64,000 nt of DNA from contig CBDHHD010000016.1 of the NCBI GenBank assembly GCA_965263285.1, forward strand, positions 1,984,001-2,048,000, read 5' to 3'. The notes beneath the pieces are model-generated. The model worked only from the letters and a program-made list of their open reading frames with translations. It was not told where the DNA came from and did not search any database. Within the stretch, counting starts at the first letter, position 1. Every line of letters begins with the position of its first letter. This stretch comes from JASGCP01 sp965263285. GTDB taxonomy: Bacteria > Bacteroidota > Bacteroidia > Chitinophagales > Chitinophagaceae. Shown here piece after piece: positions 1 to 8,600 of the stretch. A program made the position numbers and the translations under genes.

Positions 1-2
1 CA

Positions 3-518
3 TCTAATAATGCCGAGGTGGAAGAACCTATGTCTATTCCGATGGATACCACTGCTACTGCGACTAATAAGGGTAAATGGGATGGCACATATTATAAAGA
101 CAAGCGTTCTTACATGATTGTTAAAAACGCACCTAATCATCAGTATAGTTTTTATTTGTCTATGCAAGGTATAAAGGGAGGCAGAGGCAGCTTAAAAGGC
201 CTTGTTGACATGAGAGAATCAAACGAAGGAGATTATAAAGAACAAGGTGGAATATGTGAAATTCATTTTGTCTTCGAAAAGAACAAAGTAATTATAAAAG
301 AAAATGGGAAATGTGCAGGTCATAGAAGTAGAACCATTTTGTTTGATGGATCATTTATTAAAAGACAAGTGAAGAAAGTAAATATCGATCATAATAAAAA
401 GAAAGTGGCTATAACGAAATCAAAAGCTAAACATCAAAGCAAATCTAAAAAGAAAGTAACAAAAGCAGTAAGCAAAAAGAAAATTGTTAAAAAGAAAACT
501 ACTACTATGGCAAAGTAG
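3..518 (+). CDS. Unrecognised small protein with Lys-rich tail (5' end outside window)
   Basis: The frame is open to the left edge, so this is probably the 3' part of a longer gene. A GTG at 18 is only the first possible start inside the window. The readable part has a compact domain (GKWDGTYY near the start, then CEIHFVF, and GHRSRTILFDGSF) that resembles small extracytoplasmic Bacteroidota domains with paired cysteines and a final FDGxY-like strand. It ends in about 50 residues very rich in lysine (SKSKKKVTK, KKKIVKKK). Such a tail suggests binding to an acidic polymer or nucleic acid, but that is a guess. The last 14 bases overlap the convergent acyl-CoA reductase gene. I do not recognise the family and assign no function. 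Confidence 0.6.
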   Translation, partial: SNNAEVEEPMSIPMDTTATATNKGKWDGTYYKDKRSYMIVKNAPNHQYSFYLSMQGIKGGRGSLKGLVDMRESNEGDYKEQGGICEIHFVFEKNKVIIKENGKCAGHRSRTILFDGSFIKRQVKKVNIDHNKKKVAITKSKAKHQSKSKKKVTKAVSKKKIVKKKTTTMAK

Positions 519-1512
519 TTATAAATTGAATTGTATCTATTCCATCGGCATAGTCAAATAGAGAAGGGCTTTGGCTCATACCAAAAGGAGTGCTTTCAGG
601 TTGATTGCTTACTATTAATTGTATATCGTTGTTTGTTTTTAATGTAGAAAGAAGAGAGGTAACATCATCATAGTAGGAGTAATATAAACAAGATAAGGGA
701 GAAAATAGCGACTCGTTTTTTGTAAGCAATAGGTTTTTAGAAGATAGAAAGGGTATTTTATTCAAGAGTAAAAGCGTTAATTGATAGTCGTAGTTATTTT
801 TATATTTCATGCTATCGTACGAGTAATTGAATTGATTAAGTGCTTCTATTAAAGGAATGAAATTGTATTCTTGGTGAACGAAGAGGTGACCTACATTTCT
901 ACAACCTAATCCGAAATACATTTGAATATCATACGATAGTTTCTCTAAGGTTTGTTTTGTTTCATCTCCTTCTAAGATAGCTACTGCTGTTCTGCTTTTT
1001 CTAATAATATGTGGATAAGAGGCAAAATAGTAATTAAAATAGTGACTGCTATGGGTGTTGCCTGTGGCAATATATGCCCCACAGTTTTTTAATTGTTCTT
1101 CTATGCTTATATATTGAGCTAAAGAACGATCTAATTGGAAGCAGTAATGTAATAGATGAGTGAATAAGATATTATCTTTTGATGATAATTTAATACGCAT
1201 AGGAATGCCTGTGATAAATCCACATAGAAAATCATGAAATCCAACTAGTGGAATATTACCGGCCATCATAATACCTAGTGTAGTATGATATTTTTTAGTG
1301 GTTATAGCATATTGATTTATCCACTTGTTTAGTTTGTCTATGGATAGCATTTCTGTAGTAATGGCTTTAATGGCTGTTTGAATGTAAGAGGGTAAAAACC
1401 AAGGGTTGTGTAATGATGCTTTTTGTTGTATAGCAAGCCAATTAGCGTCTGTACTATTCATGTATTGTCTTAGGGCATCACAAATAAATAATTTTTTATC
1501 TATTGAAATCAC
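505..1512 (-). CDS. LuxC-like acyl-CoA reductase (Bacteroidota type)
   Basis: The 335-residue protein resembles the LuxC/acyl-CoA reductase family, aldehyde-dehydrogenase-fold enzymes that reduce fatty acyl groups to aldehydes with NADPH. Supporting motifs are AGNIPLVGFHD at about residues 84-94 and FGLGCRNVGHLFV at about 200-212, where Cys204 is the expected thioester-forming nucleophile. The length fits the short Bacteroidota branch of the family. Translation starts at GTG (complement of 1510-1512), and the N-terminus is the usual length. The gene is convergent with the upstream small gene, overlaps it by 14 bp, and is followed by no partner. In other Bacteroidota this gene often sits near fdxA and serC (recalled, not visible here). 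It is most likely a core-genome gene marking the edge of the accessory region rather than part of the peptide pathway. Confidence 0.8.
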   Translation of the reverse strand: MISIDKKLFICDALRQYMNSTDANWLAIQQKASLHNPWFLPSYIQTAIKAITTEMLSIDKLNKWINQYAITTKKYHTTLGIMMAGNIPLVGFHDFLCGFITGIPMRIKLSSKDNILFTHLLHYCFQLDRSLAQYISIEEQLKNCGAYIATGNTHSSHYFNYYFASYPHIIRKSRTAVAILEGDETKQTLEKLSYDIQMYFGLGCRNVGHLFVHQEYNFIPLIEALNQFNYSYDSMKYKNNYDYQLTLLLLNKIPFLSSKNLLLTKNESLFSPLSCLYYSYYDDVTSLLSTLKTNNDIQLIVSNQPESTPFGMSQSPSLFDYADGIDTIQFITTLP

Positions 1513-1715
1513 AATGTATACTATATTTGAATATGTAAAATTACTATAGTTGTAATATAATTGTTTAAAAATAATACCATGACTAAATTTAGTGTGAAAG
1601 TATTATAGCTATAGTCGGAAGTGCACATAGGTTTGTGTACATAATTGTCATGTTTCACAACGTTGTTGATGAAAATTGACTGTTTTTACATGCGAATTTA
1701 GGAGTTTATTTTTAA

Positions 1716-1860
1716 ATTCTGAAGGAGTTTGTAAAAATATCAGGCTTGAGTTGGTACCACTTTTCTAGCGCTTCAAAAGGTGTTTTTACATTTAGTGAGA
1801 CCATAAAAAAGGTATTTAGTCAAAAAGAGTATTGTTGGACTTGTTAATATCTCTTCATAA
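1716..1860 (-). pseudogene. Decayed integrase/transposase C-terminus
   Basis: Read on the minus strand, the piece ending at about 1716 gives NVKTPFEALEKWYQLKPDIF and then a stop after a few more residues. This matches the usual tail of rve-type integrases/transposases (a 'K/RTPxEALExWY' end) of IS3- or IS481-like elements. Further upstream on the same strand the frame meets a stop (CTTTTTGACTAA region), and no catalytic DDE core is visible, so only a degraded end remains. Family assignment rests on one motif and is weak. Confidence 0.4.
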
Positions 1861-1887
1861 CTTAGCACCTAAATAGTTATAAAATAC

Positions 1888-2445
1888 GGCATAACTAAAT
1901 TTAGTGTGAGGAAAAATTAGTTTACTAAAAGGCTACATCTTTTTTTGAGGTGCTGGGGGATATTTATGTTTTTGTAATTGCTCATATATAGGTTCATCAT
2001 TTATTTTTTATATCCTTTTCTTTCTTTTGTCTTGATACAAAAGAAAGAAACAAAGAAAAAATCAAGCCTGCAGATAAAGAGCTACAAAACTACGGCTCGC
2101 TACGCTAGCGAGAATGAATGGGAGGCGGTTAGGTATGAATCGTTATGATGAGCTTATCCATAGGTATCTTTTATGTACATACTTTATGCTCATCATAACG
2201 ATTCATATATAAAAACTTCCGCCTCCACATTCTCGCTGGTCGCTTCGCTCACCTCGTTTTGTAACGCTCTTTATCTGAGGGCAGTCCTCATCAGATATTT
2301 CCTATTATTCCCATATTTATATATATGTAATCATCCATGCTTCCAGCACCTCAAAAAAAGATGTAGCCCATATAAAATTGTTTTTACAAATATCCATTTT
2401 ATTTTGTATCTTTGCATATTCCCTCACACTAAATTTAGTTATGCC
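1888..2445. repeat. ~560-bp element of nested inverted repeats (MITE-like)
   Basis: A 23-bp outer arm at 1888-1910 is the exact reverse complement of 2423-2445. A second 26-bp pair lies at 1931-1956 and 2343-2368. An inner 20-bp pair (ATGAATCGTTATGATGAGC core) lies at about 2133-2152 and 2193-2212. Between them, GAGCTACAAAACTACGGCTC with GGGAGGCGG on the left is mirrored imperfectly by CCGCCTCC and GTTTTGTAACGCTC on the right. A separate hairpin, TTTCTTTCTTTTGT with its complement, lies at about 2023-2055. Short reading frames inside (2173-2448 and 2317-2520) have no protein-like features. A TATCTTTG at 2407-2414 fits a Bacteroidota -7 box facing the downstream gene but lacks a clear -33 TTG. 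A further partial copy of the outer arm core (ACTAAATTTAGTGTG) is at about 1573-1588. No transposase is present, so a non-autonomous mobile element or long structured repeat is the best reading. Confidence 0.65.
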
Positions 2446-2601
2446 TAAAATACAATAAAAATAAGATGTGTAGATATCAATTTGGGCTATCAAAAAAAAA
2501 AATTTGATATAATAAAACAATATATTATTTTTATATTCTAATCTTATCTTTTTTTTTCATTAACATTTATTTTTTAATGTTTTTTTAAAAAATATATTAT
2601 T

Positions 2602-5600
2602 ATGAAACAAATTTTTTTATTATTAACGCGTTGTTTTTTTTTAGCTTTTTTGGTATTGTTTTTTTTAAATGCTATTAGCCAAGGGATAGCCGATGGAGTG
2701 TATAAAATAAAATCTAAGAATGTAGGTTATGTTTTAGGGATTGAGAAGGATAGGTTAGATATTGGGGGTATATTAATGGATTTTAATGATGAAGCTAGTG
2801 CTGGGCAATATTGGTATGTAAAGAAAGTATATCAAGATGATGCGGGTAATTATGGATATTCTATTAAGAATTTGAATAGTGGATATTATCTTTCTGTAAA
2901 TGGTACTATTAATCAAACTAAATTATTACTGCGCCAAAATCAAGGCCCCGCAATGAATGATGAGATAACTTTAAGGCAGAAATTTTATATTTCTCCTTAT
3001 GCAGAGAAAAAAGAAGAAGAACATGTGTATTATAAGTTGTTTACTTCTAACATGCCTGGTTATTATACTTCGTTAGCAGTTACCAATGACATGACTCCTT
3101 CTGGTTATATGGGGTATCAAGATGTAATAACTAATCAAGATAATCAATGGTTTGAATTTATTCCTGTTAATACTCATCCTATTGTTAATGGAACTTACCT
3201 TTTGTTTAATAGGCGAGGTAGTACGGGCGTGTTGAGTGTTAAGAGTAATACGAATAATGTAATAGAAAGTTTCTATAGAAATAAAGGAGATCAGCAATGG
3301 GAGCTTCAATATTTATCTGCTGAAGAAGGGTATAGAATAACCAATCAAAGTACACATCAAGTACTAACACTGGGGGGGGTGCCAAAAACAACTATTCCTC
3401 CGATAACAAAATTAGTGGATGATCCTAATGGACCCCAATTAATAGAAACAGATTGGAATAATAATGATAATCAGAAATGGTTTATTTGTTCTTTAGCAAC
3501 TGGGGGGTATGTTATTAAATCTAAAGCATCGATGGGTTTAGTAGTTACTGTGAATAGTATAAGTTCGGTGAATGACATACCTGTTACCCAAAGGGTATTG
3601 AATCTTAATGATAATACGATTGGACAATCATGGGATATTGATGCTTATAATCCAAGCCAAGTGAAAATTCAAGATGGGTATTATATGATTGGAAGTGCTA
3701 ATGATGATAAGTTCTTGCATTATGTGAGTACCAATAACCCAAATAAATATATTCAACAATATGATGGTAGTGGTGGGCTGGCTAATGAATTATTTAAGGT
3801 GGAGTCTGTAGTGGGTACCGATGGAGTAAGATTACAGAATGTGTCTACTGGAGAATACGCTTCTTTTGCATCTTCAGGAGTAGGGTCATTGCTTAAATTA
3901 AGTGCAAAGAATACGAACGATCCTACACAGATATTTCATATCTATTATGCAGGTAATAGCGTGTTGTTTCAAATCGAAACATATACTCCTTTTGCTCCTT
4001 TAAAAGTTGCTGATAATGGAAGAGATGTGATACAAGGACAACCCTATGAGTTTAACAAATGGCCTGTTGACATCTGGAGATTTACAAAATACCCTAATAC
4101 AGCTTTTACATTTCCTAATAGTAATGTTAGTTTTGCATCTGATAAAGACAATGTTATTAGATTGTCGGTTAATAATAATACATTATCTCCATCTGTTTTT
4201 TTAAATACTGCGAATCAAAAGTGGAATATAAACTTATTAACAGGAGATGATAATAGTTATTGTAGTATTAGTAATAATGACAAGTATATTACAGCCTCGT
4301 TGTCAGATATGACTATTTCTTTAGGTGATTGGACGGGTACCGATAATCAGAAATGGTTGATGTGTAAAAGAAGTGATAATACGCAATCTGATATAAGTAA
4401 AGATTGGCCATTACTTATGATAAATAAGGCTAACGGGAGTTTATTAGTGATGTCTTCAGATGGATCAACAATTCAACAAAGCAGTGTTGTTGATCCTGCA
4501 AGTCTAACAAGTGAACAATGGAGAATAGGGGGGGGGTATGATAGAATTGCCGATGGTGTGTATGTGTTGTTTTCTACCAAGACATGGGGTTCTATGTCTG
4601 TTAATAGATCGAATTTTAAAATAGAGCAGTATAATTTTAAAAATCAAGCTAATGAGCAGTGGGAAATTCATAGTTTAGCTGATGGTTATTATAGAATAAC
4701 GAATCCAGTAACTGCTAAAGTAGTATCTGTGAGTTCTTCGGATACTAGTATTCAATTAGTTGCTACCGATGTGGTAGAGGGAGATGCCAAGCAGGAGTGG
4801 TCATTTATTAAAAAAGCCGATAGTTCTTATGCTATTATTTCAAAATACGATCCTGCCAAGGCTATTGATTTGTCTTCTGGTTCTTCTATAGATGGAAATG
4901 GAATTATTGCATACCCGTATGACGCTAATAATGCTAATCAAGGTTGGGCGCTTGAAAACTATAGTGTAGCTACACAACCTTTCCAAGATGGTTTTTACTA
5001 TTTTAAAAATTTATCGAATCCTCTTGGTAAAATACAAGCAATGGACTTGTTGGCTGCTAGTTTAAATAACGAAGCAAAAGCAATTGTGCATGAATATTTC
5101 GGTGCAACGAATCAAGCATGGAGGGTAGTAAAAAATAATGATAGCGCTTATCTTATTCAAAATGTAAATAGTGGTAAATATCTATCTTTGGCTTCTAATT
5201 CGAGTAATAACTTAGTGTCGTTGGTGCAAAAAGATAGAGATGTAAACGATCCTACACAATCTTTTCATTTTTATTACCAAGGGAGCGGTAAATATGAAAT
5301 AGAAACCAATAATGCTTACTCATTTCTTATAAACAATAGTCCTAATGTAGTGCAGTATAGTAAACCATATAATGATCTTAGCAGGTTTTGGTCTATTTTG
5401 CCTTATGCTAATGTGTCTAATAGTGGGGGTGTATATAATATATTATCTGCGGTAAATAATCAATCGGCTACAGATGTATTAAATACTCCTATCTCTTTTA
5501 CATCGTTTATTAATAGTGTTAATCAATATTGGAATATAAAAAAACTATCAGGTGTGGATTCGGGTTATTTTCAAGTGAGTTCTAAAGTATCTCCTGAGCT

Positions 5601-8600
5601 TTTTATAACAGCATCTTTAACAAATAATGATATTACAAATAGCTCTTGGACTAATGCAGATAATCAAAAATGGTTGTTAGAGCTTTTAGATAATAAGGGG
5701 ACTGCTAAGTTTAGAAATAAAGCTACAGGTAATTTAATGGCTTTTTCTTCTACGGTTAATACATTTGCTCAAATACCTAATTATAACACAGATGGGACTG
5801 CCGAGAAGTTCCAAATCCAACAAAGCAATCAAGTAGATACGCCTTTTGTTAATGGAACTTATATTTTATTTGCAAAGAAATCGTGGAGTACATTAACAGT
5901 TAATAATATAGGTAGTATTGAGGAATATAGATTTAGAAATACTATAAATGACAGATGGATCATAACAGCATTGTCTAATGGGTATTATAGCTTTAAAAAT
6001 GAAAATACAAATAAAGTGATTGCAATGGGAACAAGTAGTGCACAGCTTGTTACAAAAGATTGGGATGGGGCAGATGATCAACAGTGGTATTTTAAAAAGA
6101 AAGGAGATGGTTTTTATGCTATCATTTCTAAGAAAGATCCTACACTTGCTATAGATTTGAATGTCGGCTCTCCTAATAATGGTACTGAAATTGATTCGTA
6201 TCCTTACGCAGCAACTAATGATAATCAGAGTTGGTATATAGAGAAGTACAATGCAGATAGCGTAGTGGTCCCATTGTTAGGGGCTTATGCAATAAAAAAT
6301 AATACTACGGGAGAATATATTAATATGTTAGACCCAAATAATAAGTCTTATTTGGTTACTAATAAGTCGAATCATTTTACAGAGCTTTGGACTATTAATA
6401 CTATTGGAACTTCATCCGATGGCACCCAACTGTATAATTTGTATAATATAGCGAGTGGTGCTAATTTTAATGTTTTTATGCATTTGCCATTTTCTTATAG
6501 TCGGAATGGTTATGTATATGGTGCTTTTGGTGACTCTTCTGGGTTAGATGAACTTTATGATAAAATAGCTATTACATATATAGGTAAGGGTCGTTTTCAA
6601 TTAAATTATATTTATAACAAAGATGGATCAATTAGTCAAACTCCTTTTGTAATAGCGGGTATTTATGATCAATATAATTTGCCCGATGTGAATGCTATTG
6701 AGAAAGATTCAAAATTAGTAACTGTATTATATAAAAGCAATTATGCTAATGTAGATAGTGCTAGTTGGTCTTTTGTTCCTTATGCTGCTTGGGCAAAGCT
6801 TAATAAGGTTGCTAATGAAACATATACATTTGCACTTGTTGCTAATAGTAAGGGATTATCATTTAACAATGGTCAACTTATACAAGATTCTTTATCTAGT
6901 TGCAATTGTCAGCAATGGCAAGTGGAATTGTTGGGAGGGAAAGATATGGGGTATTGTAGATTGTCTAATACGGGCTTATTTTTAAGTGCTTTAAATTACC
7001 CTACTAGTAATGCATTGAATTTACAAGAATGGCATGATGGAGATGATCAGAAATGGTTTATTGATAGTACTAATAATGATTATCAGTCGTTTGTTAAAAT
7101 AAGATTAAAAAAGTTGCCTTCTTTAATCTTATCAGTACCGGAGGATAAAATAAATAATAATGGTACAAATTTTGTTTTGGTTCATGATAGTTATAAGGAT
7201 ATTAATAGCCACTTATTATATCAGCCTAATGCGGCCTTTGCTAATGATCCTATTGATAACAATTTTGATTTTTTAGCAAATGATAAAGTAGATACGATTA
7301 CGATTGCTAATGCAATGATGCCAGCACTATATTTAAGACCTGTTACTTCAACAGAAGCGTCTACTGCTAATTTACCTGTTGATTTATCTTCCACTCTATT
7401 AGATATTAAGCCGATGTGGGTTGTTAAGAAATTACCCAATTCATCAGATTATGTTTTTTTAAATTTGCTTACAGGGTATGCTTTGACGGTTGATTCTAAT
7501 AATACTACAACACAGCCTTATCAAGCGCCATATAAAGAAAGTAGGAATCAGATATATGCTATACAGAAGCTTTGTGGAAATTATGTTATATCTCCAAAGT
7601 CAAATCAGGATAAGTATCTTAGTTTTGTAGCTAAAGAGGCAACATCACAAGAAGTAGGGGTTGCTTCTACCAATGAAGTTAATCAGCCCATTAATTTATT
7701 GACTTTACAGTATGATAATGGGGTTCACTTGCCAGCCAATCAATCATGGTTATTGAAAAAGACCTCTCTTAATGATATAAGTAATTATAATGGCACAAGT
7801 ACCGCTAAGTCGGCTTATGATATAATGTTATATTGGGCACCTCGTATTGTGCAAGCAATGGCTTGGCATGGGGGGCTGTCACCATGGATAACATACTATT
7901 TCAATCAAGATATACCTACTTCATTTACTTTTGATTCTACTTGGAATGTTAGAGGCAAAGATAAAGAAACTCAAAATGATAATGGCAACTTACCTCTCTA
8001 TGTACATTATCTTATCAGAGATAATGGTGATTCTTATACATTTTATTATGCAGTATATTATACAGCAGACAAAGGAGAGATATGTTGGGAAGATCATTCA
8101 GGCGATTGGGAATCATTGAATCTTACTGTAAAGAAAGATGGAACTGACTATGGGAAATTTGTTAGTGTGTCGCTATCTTCGCATGGAGGGAGTACTACTT
8201 TTTATGCAGGTGATAAAAAATTGAATTTTGGTGATAATGGTCATAATTTATGGATATATGCTGCGGCTAACATGCCCCCTGTTGGACTTATATGGCAAAA
8301 TTGGACTCTTAGCTATCCAGCATCACAAGGGCATGGACAGGATTTGTTTCCAATTACAAGAAATGATTTCCAATATCTGTCTTCTTATCTTGGTACAAGT
8401 AATGGTTATATCTATCTTTACCCATCTGAATATAATAGTGATAGACCTAAAACGAGAGATATAAATAAAGTGTTATCTTATTCTTTTAGACCTATTGATG
8501 AAGTACGTCAAAGAAGTGGATTAATAGATTATCCTTTAATGGATCCTTATAGTAATTATGGAGGTAAAATATATAATGATTATTCTGGGAGTAGTTGTGC

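Noticed and set aside
505..1512. Acyl-CoA reductase as a tailoring or fatty-acid supply gene for the NRPS
   Set aside because: It is on the opposite strand, 13.6 kb away, beyond mobile debris, and is of a type widespread in Bacteroidota; there is no positive link.
2173..2520. Short frames on both strands (2173-2448 plus, 2317-2520 minus)
   Set aside because: Both lie mostly within the inverted-repeat element, have low-complexity translations, and show no ribosome site or family motif.
2540..2600. Hairpin plus T-run before 2602 as a terminator
   Set aside because: The stem (AACATT/AATGTT) is only 6 bp and all AT, in a region that is T-rich throughout.
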